Shown: positions 7,707 through 15,502, numbered from the stretch's first letter. The stretch: 33,329 nt of DNA from Argonema antarcticum A004/B2 (GCF_023333585.1 NZ_JAIQZN010000077.1:1-33329); one strand, 5' to 3'. Notes: generated by a model from the sequence alone, not told the origin. Numbers and translations are program-made.

Positions 7707-8603
7707 ATGAAACTAAACAGACTTAGCGCAATCATCAGCACGCTGACTCTAGCAACGATGTTCAATTTACTCAGCGTCGTCAAGCCTGCAACTGCTGGCA
7801 CCCTAACGCTGTTTGGTCTGGACGACAAAAATACTCTATTTTCCTTCGGTGCTTCCGATCCTACTGCCACTAGCAGTATTGGGGTCACCGGGGTTGACGG
7901 CACTTTGCTAGGTATCGATTTTCGTCCAGCCAACGGTCTGCTCTACGGTCTAGCGGACAGCAATAAAATCTACACAATTGACACCAGTACTGGTGCTGCT
8001 ACTTTCGTGAGTACCCTTTCCACTAGCTTCACCGCCGGACTGAAGTCAGGATTTGACTTTAACCCAGTACCCGATCGCTTGCGGCTTGTCGGTACAAATG
8101 AGCAAAACCTCCGCACCAACGTGGATACTGGTGCGGTAATTACTGATGGAACTTTAGCCTATGGAGCTGGGGATATCAACGCCGGGGCAGATCCAAATAT
8201 TACCGCTGCGGCTTACACTAATTCCTTCAAGGGTGCGATCGCAACCCAACTGTACGGTATTGACTCCGACCTCGACACATTAGTTTTGCAAAATCCGCCC
8301 AACAATGGCACCCTGACAACGATCGGCTCCCTCGGCTTCGACTTTGATTCGACAGGAGGGTTTGATATTTTTACGGCTGATGGGGTGAATAGTGCGTTCG
8401 CCGCCTCCAACTCGAACCTATACAGCGTCGATTTGTCTACAGGTGCTACTACTGCACTCGGCATTATCGGTAGCGGTGACATAAAGATTGTCGGACTCGC
8501 TGCTACTTCCGTCCCTGAACCTGGGACTGTTGGCGCTTTGATCGGTTTCGGTGCTTTTGGTCTACTAAGTGGCTTCCGCCGTCGCGCCAAGTCGCAGAGT
8601 TAG
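7707..8603 (+). CDS. DUF4394 domain protein with PEP-CTERM anchor, 298 aa
   Basis: An exported protein of unknown function. The ATG at 7707 is chosen over an upstream in-frame TTG because it has GGTGGGAAG about eight bases ahead and directly begins a signal peptide (MKLNRLSAIISTLTLATMFN, cut near ATAG). The mature part matches the DUF4394 type: LLGIDFRPANGLLYGLADSNKIYTID is followed by repeated Gly/Asp-rich strands that look propeller-like. The C-terminus is a PEP-CTERM sorting signal: VPEPGTVGALIGFGAFGLLS, then an Arg-rich end (FRRRAKSQS). PEP-CTERM proteins are processed by an exosortase; none is in this window. It is likely monocistronic, ended by the hairpin at 8629-8645. Confidence 0.88.
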   Translation: MKLNRLSAIISTLTLATMFNLLSVVKPATAGTLTLFGLDDKNTLFSFGASDPTATSSIGVTGVDGTLLGIDFRPANGLLYGLADSNKIYTIDTSTGAATFVSTLSTSFTAGLKSGFDFNPVPDRLRLVGTNEQNLRTNVDTGAVITDGTLAYGAGDINAGADPNITAAAYTNSFKGAIATQLYGIDSDLDTLVLQNPPNNGTLTTIGSLGFDFDSTGGFDIFTADGVNSAFAASNSNLYSVDLSTGATTALGIIGSGDIKIVGLAATSVPEPGTVGALIGFGAFGLLSGFRRRAKSQS

Positions 8604-8628
8604 GAAATTTTCTGGCTTCTCAAAGTAG

Positions 8629-8645
8629 GGTGGGCATGGCCCACC
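8629..8645. terminator. short GC hairpin at a convergent junction
   Basis: GGTGGGC-ATG-GCCCACC lies in the 47-base gap between the PEP-CTERM gene and the convergent ABC-F gene. The stem is GC-rich and symmetric and could serve both directions; there is no T-run. Confidence 0.5.
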
Positions 8646-8650
8646 TGACT

Positions 8651-10351
8651 TTATTTGCGTTTGGCGGCTGCTTTTTTGGCAGAGTCTTTAGCTGCTTTTT
8701 TAGCCGCTTTTTCGGCCTCAATTACTGCTAATTTTGCCTGTTCTTTTTCTTCGGCAATCTTATCCAAATAGTAATGATAATCTCCCAGATAAACGCGAAA
8801 CTCGCCATCGCGAATCTCGACAATTTTGTTAGCTACTTGGGAGATAAAATAGCGATCGTGCGAAACTATAATTGCCGTACCATCATAGTTTTGCAGTGCT
8901 TCTTCCAACATTTCTTTGGCTGGGATATCCAAGTGGTTGGTTGGCTCATCTAATATTAGAAGATTTGCCGGACGCAAAAGCATTTTTGCTAAAGCAACGC
9001 GAGCTTTTTCACCACCGCTTAAAGCACCTACTTGTTTGAATACTGTATCGCCACTAAATAGGAAACGACCTAACAGAGTACGAACTTCTTCATTTTTCCA
9101 ATCAGGTACTTCATCATGGATAGTATCCATTACAGTTTTGGATAAATCTAAAGCTTCTGCCTGATTTTGCTCGAAATATCCGGGAATAACATTGTGAGCG
9201 CCTAATTCCACTTTACCTTCTGTAGGCTTTTCCATACCCATAATCAGGCGTAGGACGGTAGATTTGCCAGCACCGTTGGGGCCGAGAAATGCGATACGAT
9301 CGCCCCTTTCAATTAACAATTCTGCACCCAAAAACAGAATCTTCTCATCGTAAGTATGCACTAAATTTTTAATTTCTACCACTTCGCGTCCGCTGCGGGG
9401 TGCTGGGGGAAAGCGGAAGTGCAGAGTTCTTAACGAACCTGTTGGTGCTTCAATGCGTTCAATTTTATCTAATTGTTTCTCGCGGCTTTTGGCTTGGGTG
9501 CTGCGGGTGGCGCTAGCGCGGAAGCGATCGACGAAAGCTTGCTGTTTTTCTAGTTCTTTTTGCTGACGTTCGTATGCAGAAAGTTGTGCTGTTTGCGCTT
9601 CATCTTTTTGTTGTAAATAAGCAGAATAATTGCCCAGATAAGTGCTAGAAACACCTCGTTCTGTTTCCACAATTTGGTTGCAGAGTCGGTCAAGGAATTC
9701 CCGATCGTGCGAAACTATTACCATTGGGGTAATTAAACCTTTGAGGTAAGTTTCCAACCATTCAATCGTTTCTAAGTCTAAATGGTTAGTTGGTTCGTCC
9801 AACAGTAATATATCGGGTTTTTGGAGGAGAATTTTGCCTAAACTCATCCGCATTTGCCAACCACCGCTGAAGGCGCTGACGAGACGATCGCCATCCCCTT
9901 GTTCAAATCCCAATTCTGGCAAAATTTTATCAATTTGCGCTTCCAAACCGTAACCGTCTAAAGCTTCAAATTGTCGCTGTAGTTTATCCATTTTATGGAT
10001 AAGTTTGTCTAGTTGTTCTGGCGTGGCGATTTCCAGATCGCGATGGACTTCGGAAAGTGATTGATGCACTTCGTTCGCTTCCGCAAAAGCACCCCAAAAT
10101 TCTTCCTTGACGGTGCGGGTGGGGTCAACTTCAAATTCCTGGGTGAGGTAAGCGATGTGCAAACTGGCGGGGCGAATGATTTCACCGGCGGTGGGTTCGA
10201 TTTCGCCTGCTATAATTTTCAGCTGGGTAGATTTACCCGCTCCGTTGACGCCGACTAAGCCGATGCGATCGCCTGGTTTGACTTCCCAGTTGACATCTTT
10301 GAGGACTTCGCCGGTAGGATAAATTTTACAGATATGTTCGAGTCGCAGCAT
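8651..10351 (-). CDS. ABC-F family ATP-binding protein, 566 aa
   Basis: A soluble tandem-ATPase ABC protein without membrane helices. ABC-F proteins bind the ribosomal E site and act as translation factors or antibiotic-resistance factors. Domain 1 has Walker A GVNGAGKS at 34-41, signature FSGGWQMRMSLGKILL and LLLDEPTNHLD. A charged linker follows (KDEAQTAQLSAYERQQKELE). Domain 2 has GPNGAGKS, LSGGEKARVALAKMLL and a second LILDEPTNHLD. The tail is Lys/Ala-rich (EKAAKKAAKDSAKKAAAKRK). This resembles the Uup/YbiT/EttA-like group; I cannot assign the subgroup. The ATG at 10351 is preferred over a TTG one codon earlier, since GGAG lies seven bases upstream of it. Confidence 0.93.
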   Translation of the reverse strand: MLRLEHICKIYPTGEVLKDVNWEVKPGDRIGLVGVNGAGKSTQLKIIAGEIEPTAGEIIRPASLHIAYLTQEFEVDPTRTVKEEFWGAFAEANEVHQSLSEVHRDLEIATPEQLDKLIHKMDKLQRQFEALDGYGLEAQIDKILPELGFEQGDGDRLVSAFSGGWQMRMSLGKILLQKPDILLLDEPTNHLDLETIEWLETYLKGLITPMVIVSHDREFLDRLCNQIVETERGVSSTYLGNYSAYLQQKDEAQTAQLSAYERQQKELEKQQAFVDRFRASATRSTQAKSREKQLDKIERIEAPTGSLRTLHFRFPPAPRSGREVVEIKNLVHTYDEKILFLGAELLIERGDRIAFLGPNGAGKSTVLRLIMGMEKPTEGKVELGAHNVIPGYFEQNQAEALDLSKTVMDTIHDEVPDWKNEEVRTLLGRFLFSGDTVFKQVGALSGGEKARVALAKMLLRPANLLILDEPTNHLDIPAKEMLEEALQNYDGTAIIVSHDRYFISQVANKIVEIRDGEFRVYLGDYHYYLDKIAEEKEQAKLAVIEAEKAAKKAAKDSAKKAAAKRK

Positions 10352-10432
10352 CAAGTGTCTCCAAGGAAGATAGAAGCGTCGCTATGGCCGAAACAATCTT
10401 AACAAAATTTAATGCGGAGTGAGGCATTCAGT

Positions 10433-10459
10433 AACCCGATTTCTTGAAGAAACCCGGTT
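10433..10459. repeat. imperfect palindrome in ABC-F upstream region
   Basis: AACCCGATTTCTT followed after one base by AAGAAACCCGGTT. Inverted copies of this kind are scattered in cyanobacterial genomes. It lies about 80 bases upstream of the ABC-F start and next to the dispersed repeat at 10468. Confidence 0.5.
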
Positions 10460-10467
10460 TATGGGGT

Positions 10468-10576
10468 GTATAGCTACGGACTAGGGGCTTTCTTGCTAGG
10501 GGCTAGAGTAAGAAAGGTTTATTATCAAGGGTTTGGTGGAATTAAGAATGCCCTAACCGCCAAGGCGGTTGCTATA
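10468..10576 (+). repeat. dispersed ~100-bp hairpin repeat, full copy
   Basis: Begins GTATAGCTA, passes CTAG-rich heptamer-like DNA (TTGCTAGGGGCTAGAG), then ATCAAGGGTTT and GGAATTAAGAATG, and ends with the hairpin AACCGCC-AA-GGCGGTT and CTATA. The copy at 29462-29561 has the same order; 14214-14265 and 3661-3706 are inverted partial copies. There is no ORF inside, so it is MITE- or REP-like. Confidence 0.8.
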
Positions 10577-10640
10577 CTCGGTTCGATCGCCACCAACAGC
10601 GGGTCATCAGTTTGGCAGTTTTAGCTATCACGCCGTAAGC

Positions 10641-10674
10641 CCCGCACCATAACTGTACTCAGTTTGGTGTCGGG
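10641..10674 (+). repeat. left-end subterminal hairpin of the IS605 element
   Basis: CCCG+CACCA pair with TGGTG+CGGG (T70 bulged on the 3' side). The stem then continues after bulged T10650 with AACTG/CAGTT and closes on loop TACT (10656-10659). GTAAG just 5' of it could be the left guide that pairs with the cleavage tetranucleotide in IS608-type transposition. Its design mirrors the right-end hairpin. Confidence 0.75.
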
Positions 10675-10684
10675 ATATAAGGCG

Positions 10685-10758
10685 ATTAATTACGAAACGC
10701 CCCAATTACCAATATTAGCCGTAGGCTGATTCGGTAATTGGGGCGTTTCGTAATTAAT
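10685..10758. repeat. perfect 26-bp inverted repeat inside the left end of the IS
   Basis: Arms 10685-10710 and 10733-10758 are perfect complements with a 22-base loop that itself can fold (AGCC-GTA-GGCT). It lies between the left-end hairpin and the tnpA stop. It may end or stabilise the leftward tnpA transcript, or be a separate palindromic insertion; there is no T-run. Confidence 0.85.
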
Positions 10759-10769
10759 AATCTTTTATT

Positions 10770-11181
10770 TTATTTTGGCTTATCTTGGGATTCAACATAT
10801 TTTTTGAGAGTTTCAACCGTAACACCTCCACAAGACGCTATGAAGTAAGAACCATTCCACAGAACATCTTTATAATAAAATTGATTAACTCTGTCAGGAA
10901 ATTCTTTTCGTAAATAACGACTTGTGACTGTTTTTATATTGTTAATAAATTTTGGTAGTTCTGTTTGAGGTGTGTATTGAAATAACAGATGCACATGATC
11001 GGATTCTCCATTAAAATCTACTACCTTACTGTCCCACTTTAAAAGTAAGTCTTTCAGAATTTCGCCCAACCTATCAATCATCTGACCCGTCAAGACCCGC
11101 TTACGGTATTTTGTTGTTAACACTGTTAGGAGCTTTGAGGTCTGAAACTCCCCTGGCGCGCGAAATATAATCACTGTTCAT
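10770..11181 (-). pseudogene. tnpA: IS200/IS605 Y1 transposase TnpA, frameshifted near the N-terminus
   Basis: TnpA is the single-strand DNA transposase of the HUH/Y1 family. The long frame keeps the catalytic parts: DHVHLLF with the HUH pair, and the tyrosine in TLKKYVESQ after YFIASCGGVTVE. Its own start would be a weak GTG at 11174 with an atypical N-terminus. From the ATG at 11181 another frame reads MNSDYISRARGVSDLKA, which is the family's usual N-terminal pattern (SVSDLK-x-HLV-x-x-TKYR), while the continuation LTTKYRKRVLTG lies in the long frame. The two join across 11121-11130, where ten bases stand in place of an expected nine. I infer a +1 frameshift that removes the first beta strand, so this copy is probably unable to move by itself. 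A sequencing error would look the same. Confidence 0.75.
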
Positions 11182-11255
11182 GGTTGACTCTAACTTCTAA
11201 ATACTTTATAGTAATAGATGTCAACACTAAATGCAACCAAGTAGATGACTCCCCT

Positions 11256-12662
11256 ATGCCGCTTAACTATCAGTACCGCGCTTATCCAAACACCAAGCAA
11301 AAACTACAGCTAAATGATTGGTTAAGAATTTGTCGGTACTGGTACAACAAGCAGCTAGGCGACAGGTTCGACTGGGATCAGCATAATCGGACATCAATTA
11401 ATTCTTGTCCGTTAATTTGTTCAATACCAATACTACGAGACAACCCCAGCTATTACTCACAGAAAAAACAACTGCCTGTGAGCAAGGAAGACTTGATAAA
11501 GGTAAGCTATTCTGGCGAACTACTAGACTTTACAAGTGTTCCATCTCAGACCTTACAGGATGTATCAAAGCGTGTAGAGTTGGCTTTTTCTCGCTTTATT
11601 GAAGGTGATTACAAAGGAAATCGTAGTGGTAAACCTCGTTTTAAAAATGCTGCACGTTATCGCACAATAAAAATTGAAGGTCAAGCCATTACTGTTGAGC
11701 GTGTTGAGCAAGAATGGCTATTCTTGTCATTTGCCAAGTTAAAAGGTTGGGTAAAGGTGCGTTTACATCGCCCATTACCTAATGGGTTTACATTAAAAAA
11801 TGCGCTTTTGACAAACAAGGTGGATGGGTGGTACATCACCATTTGTTTGGAAGACCCTAATGTGCCTACTTTCACCCCTGAACAGATAATTCCCACTTGG
11901 GATAACACTCTCGGACTGGATGCGGTATTGCATGAAGATGATTATTTGGCAACATCAGAGAATACTAAATTACCTTCTTTGAAGTCTTTCAGGAAATCCG
12001 AGAAGCGACTAGCTTTAGTGTCTAACCGCAAGTCCACCAAAAAGAAGGGTAGCAAACAGCGCCGTAAGCTCATCTTACGGGAAGGGCGCGAATATCAACG
12101 TATAGCTAGAGCAAGGAAGGATCACGCATTTAAAACTGCTCATGCGTTGGTGCGTATTGGCAAAAAGGTCATTGTTCACGAAGATTTAAATTTATTGGCT
12201 TTGTCGAAACGGAACAAAGTTAAAAAAGATGAAGATGGCAAGTATTTACCAAACGGTCAATCAGCCAAGTCTGGGTTAAACAAGTCTTGGAATGATGCCG
12301 CATTTGGACAATTTTTCACAATCCTAGAATACATAGCTGAAAAAGCTGGGACTAGGATAATAGCAGTAAAACCTGCATACACATCTCAATTACTTGCCTA
12401 TCGTGATGAATTTATCTTTACTGATTCCAATATTCGCAAATACTGGGACGAAAAAGAATCGCTTTGGGTCGATCGGGATGTTAACGCATCTATCAACGTA
12501 AAGCGCGTTGGGCTGGGACTGTTCCCAACGATAAAACGCCGTAAAGGGAATCCGGTAGTGGGTGATTCTACTACTAATAGTACCTCGAAGGAAGTTCTGG
12601 CAACATTGCGAAATGTACCAGAAGCCTACACCGTATTTGGTACTCCAAATCGGTGTAGGTAG
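11256..12662 (+). CDS. tnpB: TnpB-family RNA-guided nuclease of the IS605 element, 468 aa
   Basis: TnpB proteins are RuvC nucleases guided by an RNA made from the element's right end; they favour element retention. The ATG at 11256 gives the usual N-terminus MPLNYQYRAYPNTKQK; an in-frame TTG further upstream adds 24 atypical residues. RuvC residues look intact: D222 in LGLDAVLHEDD, E309 in VIVHEDLNL, and DRD (406-408) in VDRDVNASIN. The zinc ribbon is different: between PAYTSQ and VDRDVN, where most TnpB proteins have two CxxC pairs, the sequence is LLAYRDEFIFTDSNIRKYWD and contains no cysteine. From memory this is a known cyanobacterial clade. The last codons overlap the right-end hairpin. 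A short insert before the C-terminus (GDSTTNSTSKEVLATL) is low in complexity. Confidence 0.92.
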   Translation: MPLNYQYRAYPNTKQKLQLNDWLRICRYWYNKQLGDRFDWDQHNRTSINSCPLICSIPILRDNPSYYSQKKQLPVSKEDLIKVSYSGELLDFTSVPSQTLQDVSKRVELAFSRFIEGDYKGNRSGKPRFKNAARYRTIKIEGQAITVERVEQEWLFLSFAKLKGWVKVRLHRPLPNGFTLKNALLTNKVDGWYITICLEDPNVPTFTPEQIIPTWDNTLGLDAVLHEDDYLATSENTKLPSLKSFRKSEKRLALVSNRKSTKKKGSKQRRKLILREGREYQRIARARKDHAFKTAHALVRIGKKVIVHEDLNLLALSKRNKVKKDEDGKYLPNGQSAKSGLNKSWNDAAFGQFFTILEYIAEKAGTRIIAVKPAYTSQLLAYRDEFIFTDSNIRKYWDEKESLWVDRDVNASINVKRVGLGLFPTIKRRKGNPVVGDSTTNSTSKEVLATLRNVPEAYTVFGTPNRCR

Positions 12663-12667
12663 TTCAC
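12625..12667 (+). ncRNA. right-end hairpin, 3' part of candidate omegaRNA scaffold
   Basis: CCTACACCG / CGGTGTAGG, bulged T12634, ATTTGG / CCAAAT, loop TACT, ending in AGTTCAC. It spans the tnpB stop, where TnpB guide RNAs (omegaRNA/reRNA) are known to be made. The bases after 12667 would then be the guide, beginning CAGACGATCGGG. The 5' end of the RNA inside tnpB cannot be placed from sequence. Confidence 0.6.
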
Positions 12668-12770
12668 CAGACGATCGGGAAAATTGGCGACTATCATCAG
12701 CAGCAACAGACTCTTCATATTTTGGAGAGCAAAGCGACAGAGGACTGAAGACAAAAAAACACAGATGAAA

Positions 12771-14138
12771 TCAAGATGACTTATAACTAATCCGATAAAT
12801 CCGGTTATTCGCCTCTTCAGTAAACAGCAAACTCCCATCGGGCAAAACCAACAACCCCACAGGACGCCCCCAAGTTGTTGGTGCAGAAGCATCGAGTAAA
12901 AACCCAGTCACAAAATCCTCGTAATATCCCAAAGGACGATTATCATTGCCAAAAGGAACAAACACAATTTTGTAACCAGTACCCTGATTCCGATTCCACG
13001 AACCCCGAAAAGCGACAAAAGCACCATTGCGATACTTCTGGGGAAACTTATTACCGTCGTAAAACTGGAGTCCCAAAGCAGCAGAGTGCGCCTGGAAAAG
13101 CACATCTGGCGTTTTTGTACGAGCTGCCAAATCGGGACGTTCGCTTTGTCCGTTCTTGACTCGACGCGGATCGAGTTTATTTGGAGTTAAATAAGCATAA
13201 GGCCAGCCGTAGAAATCCCCCTGCTGAATGCGCGTCAGGTAATCTGGCACCAAATCATCGCCAATTCCATCGCGTTCGTTGACAGTACTGTAAAGTTCTC
13301 CCGTTTTGGGATGAAAGTCAAGTCCGATGGGGTTACGCAAACCAGAGGCAAAAGTCTCTCGCTTGGAACCATCCAAGTTCATCACCTGCACCGAAGCGCG
13401 TGGCAGTGGTTCTTCATCTACATTAGAACGAGAACCGATCGAAACATATAATTTCTTACCATCAGGCGAAACAACCACATTGCGCGTCCAATGCTGGCGA
13501 TACCCGCCGGGAGTAAGGTCAGTAATTTTTTCTCCGGTTCCCGTAAGTACTTCTTGACTTTTATTGTAGGGAAAGCGGAGAACTTCTCCTGTATTCCCAA
13601 GAAAGAAGAATCCATTTGCAAAAGCCATGCCAAAAGGAATATTTACACCATTTTGCGATGTAGCAAAATCTTTGCGAACATCAGCGACACCATCGCCGTT
13701 GGTGTCCCGCAGCAGACGAATGCGGTTTTGTCGGGTTTCCGTAACCAGCACATCGCCGTTGGGAGTCAGCTTTAACCAGCGCGGCGCATCCAAATTATCC
13801 GCAAAAACATTAACAACAAAACCAGGTGGTACGCGCAACATCGGGTTAGCTGGGATAGGCACTACCTTGGGAGACTTGGAAGCACTTTGACTGTGGAACG
13901 GTTGTGGTAAAGTGGCAACATCGATGGGGATGGGTGCGGGTGAGAAAGTTTCGGTTTTCACCAAATTTCTAGTTGTTCCCCGATCGGCAGGTACTTGCGG
14001 CGATTTATTTTCCTGAGATTTGGGCGAAACTTCGCTTTGCGTCGTATCTGCCTTATCCATAGAGGCGCGAGTCAAGTTACAAGCAGTCGCCGCACTTAAA
14101 AGTAGAACCAATATTACTGAGCTTAGCGGTTTCAACAT
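12771..14138 (-). CDS. lipoprotein, glucose/sorbosone dehydrogenase-like beta-propeller, 455 aa
   Basis: A predicted lipoprotein: a hydrophobic leader with a lipobox-like end, SAATAC, and Cys20 as the lipidation site. Residues 21-95 form a Ser/Pro/Lys-rich linker. From about 98 the protein matches the PQQ-dependent sugar (glucose/sorbosone) dehydrogenase propeller: LRVPPGFVVNVFADNLDAPR, LRDTNGDGVAD, ASGLRNPIGLDFHPKTGELY, NERDGIGDDLVPDYLT, GDFYGWPYAY and AFRGSWNR. These proteins act outside the cytoplasm on aldoses or related compounds; the true substrate and cofactor use here are unknown. The stop lies about 100 bases from the IS right end, which probably did not damage it. CACAGATGAA-type DNA lies on both sides of the gene. 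Confidence 0.82.
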   Translation of the reverse strand: MLKPLSSVILVLLLSAATACNLTRASMDKADTTQSEVSPKSQENKSPQVPADRGTTRNLVKTETFSPAPIPIDVATLPQPFHSQSASKSPKVVPIPANPMLRVPPGFVVNVFADNLDAPRWLKLTPNGDVLVTETRQNRIRLLRDTNGDGVADVRKDFATSQNGVNIPFGMAFANGFFFLGNTGEVLRFPYNKSQEVLTGTGEKITDLTPGGYRQHWTRNVVVSPDGKKLYVSIGSRSNVDEEPLPRASVQVMNLDGSKRETFASGLRNPIGLDFHPKTGELYSTVNERDGIGDDLVPDYLTRIQQGDFYGWPYAYLTPNKLDPRRVKNGQSERPDLAARTKTPDVLFQAHSAALGLQFYDGNKFPQKYRNGAFVAFRGSWNRNQGTGYKIVFVPFGNDNRPLGYYEDFVTGFLLDASAPTTWGRPVGLLVLPDGSLLFTEEANNRIYRISYKSS

Positions 14139-14213
14139 TACTTCTTTGCAGACCTAAGATTTGCCACATTTAAGTAGGTGGACATAATTAAACGTAAAAC
14201 TCCTAGCCCATAG

Positions 14214-14265
14214 TATAGCAACCGCCAAGGCGGTTAAGACATTCTTAATTCTTGAAACCCTTGAT
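14214..14265 (-). repeat. dispersed hairpin repeat, inverted partial copy
   Basis: TATAGCAACCGCC-AA-GGCGGTTAAG, then ACATTCTTAATTC and AACCCTTGAT: the reverse complement of the right half of the copies at 10468-10576 and 29462-29561. Confidence 0.8.
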
Positions 14266-14309
14266 ATCATGTCCGGTGGCATCGGTTGTCTAAAAAAAAT
14301 AACTCTCTT

Positions 14310-14346
14310 ATCTGTGTTCATCTGTGTTCATCTGTCTTCATCTGTG
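14310..14346. repeat. 10-bp tandem repeat (ATCTGTGTTC)
   Basis: ATCTGTGTTC twice, ATCTGTCTTC once, then ATCTGTG. A related inverted string (CACAGATGAA) sits beyond the other end of the neighbouring gene near 12760. Confidence 0.8.
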
Positions 14347-14710
14347 GTAAAAATTTAACCCTCGATGACAACAGACAATTTCTCGCATCACACTTACGCT
14401 ACCGATGCAACCGGAGATGATATGATTCTAAAACCTTCTTCCCTCATCCCTCTTTTAACTCAAAACTCTGTACGGGCGGGTTTAACAGATGAATCTGGGG
14501 TCGAAACAGAACTATTCTCAACGAAACCCGCCCCTACAACTCAAAACTTCCCCTAGCCCCTAGTCCCTAGCTATAACATTATTTTTCTGGTGGGCGATCG
14601 CCTATCTAATGTATCGGCGACATTGGTTTATGAAAGTTTCAGTCTAATTTCCCCCCTCCCTGTTGCGGGGAGGGGGGGTTAGGGGGAGAGGTTTCCCGCT
14701 AGATGCCAAA

Positions 14711-15502
14711 TCATCTAACTGGGTTAATTCCAATTTCCTGAAATATTGCCACTGACAGAATAAAATCAACTATAAAAATACATACCCAGCTAGTAACAAC
14801 TGCCGATTTAGTAGAACGACTGACACCTTTTGCTCCCCCCGTAGTTGTCAGTCCCCAACCACAACCAATAATGGCAATAATTACCCCAAAAACAAAAGCC
14901 TTAACGACAACAACTAATAAATCTCGTAAACTTAAAAAATCTCTAACTGAATCCAAAAATACCGATACAGGTAAATCGTAAAAATTGACTGCTACAAAAA
15001 CACCGCCACCTATGCCTACAACCAAAGCAAAAATTGTTAAAATTGGCAACATCAAGCAGCAAGCAATTACACGAGGAACAACTAAATAATCGATGGGATT
15101 TGTTCTCAGCATATACAAAGCATCGATTTGCTCTGTTACTTGCATCTCGCCTATTTCTGCGGCAAAAGCAGAACCAACTTGTCCCGCCACAACACCCGCT
15201 GTTAAAACAGGGGCTAACTCGCGGCAAAAAGCCAAAGCAAAAGCACCCCCAATAGCTGAAACTGCGCCATAATGAATTAGTTCTCTTGCGGTTTGAATCG
15301 TAAAAATCATGCCTGCAAAATAGGCGATTAGCAGCACAGAATTCAGAGAATCTAGCCCCACAGTTGCCAGATGTTCAAGGATGTGGCGGGGGGAAATTTT
15401 GCCCCTAAGCAAACGCATGAAAACTTGACCTGCGAGTAAAAAACTTATTAAGAATCTCTGAATCCATCGATTTTCAAAATTATCGTTTTTTGGCGCTTTC
15501 AA
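14711..15502 (-). CDS. MlaE-family ABC transporter permease, 263 aa
   Basis: Integral membrane permease of the MlaE/YrbE family, which moves lipids between membranes; in plants and cyanobacteria relatives are linked to lipid import (TGD1-like). Five or six hydrophobic segments are visible. Family blocks are GLDSLNSVLLIAYFAGMIFT, CRELAPVLTAGVVAGQVGSA, EIGEMQVTEQIDALYMLRTN and PIDYLVVPRVIA. The length is standard. The start is a TTG at 15502 with AAGGA upstream; the next ATG (residue 29) would cut into the conserved N-terminal region. No ATPase or MCE-domain partner is adjacent. Confidence 0.88.
   Translation of the reverse strand: MKAPKNDNFENRWIQRFLISFLLAGQVFMRLLRGKISPRHILEHLATVGLDSLNSVLLIAYFAGMIFTIQTARELIHYGAVSAIGGAFALAFCRELAPVLTAGVVAGQVGSAFAAEIGEMQVTEQIDALYMLRTNPIDYLVVPRVIACCLMLPILTIFALVVGIGGGVFVAVNFYDLPVSVFLDSVRDFLSLRDLLVVVVKAFVFGVIIAIIGCGWGLTTTGGAKGVSRSTKSAVVTSWVCIFIVDFILSVAIFQEIGINPVR

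Larger units (their letters stand above)
10632..12667. mobile_element. IS200/IS605-family element with divergent tnpA and tnpB
   Basis: About 2.04 kb. A Y1 HUH transposase gene (leftward, frameshifted) and a tnpB gene (rightward) lie back to back, as in IS605. The ends are inferred from paired subterminal hairpins: left at 10641-10674, right at 12625-12659. Both have a TACT loop and a bulged T on the 5' arm. TCAC stands just outside the left hairpin (10628-10631) and just after the right one (12664-12667), fitting a left target TCAC and a matching right cleavage site. No target duplication is expected for this family. The exact end bases are inference. Confidence 0.8.
14139..14710. other. 572-base intergenic region made mostly of repeats
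   Basis: Contains a dispersed hairpin repeat copy (14214-14265), a 10-bp tandem repeat (14310-14346), CTAGCCC/CTAGTCC heptamers (about 14551-14571), a HIP1 site (14595) and a GC hairpin, CCCCCCTCCC / GGGAGGGGGG (14651-14677), of a kind common in cyanobacteria. A 63-codon ORF at 14365-14556 shows no family signal and I do not count it as a gene. Confidence 0.65.

Noticed and set aside
11184-11255. TTG start giving a longer TnpB
   Set aside because: The added 24 residues are atypical, and the family N-terminus begins at the ATG at 11256.
14365-14556. 63-codon plus-strand ORF in a repeat-rich gap
   Set aside because: Low-complexity composition, no ribosome site, no recognisable domain; surrounded by repeats.
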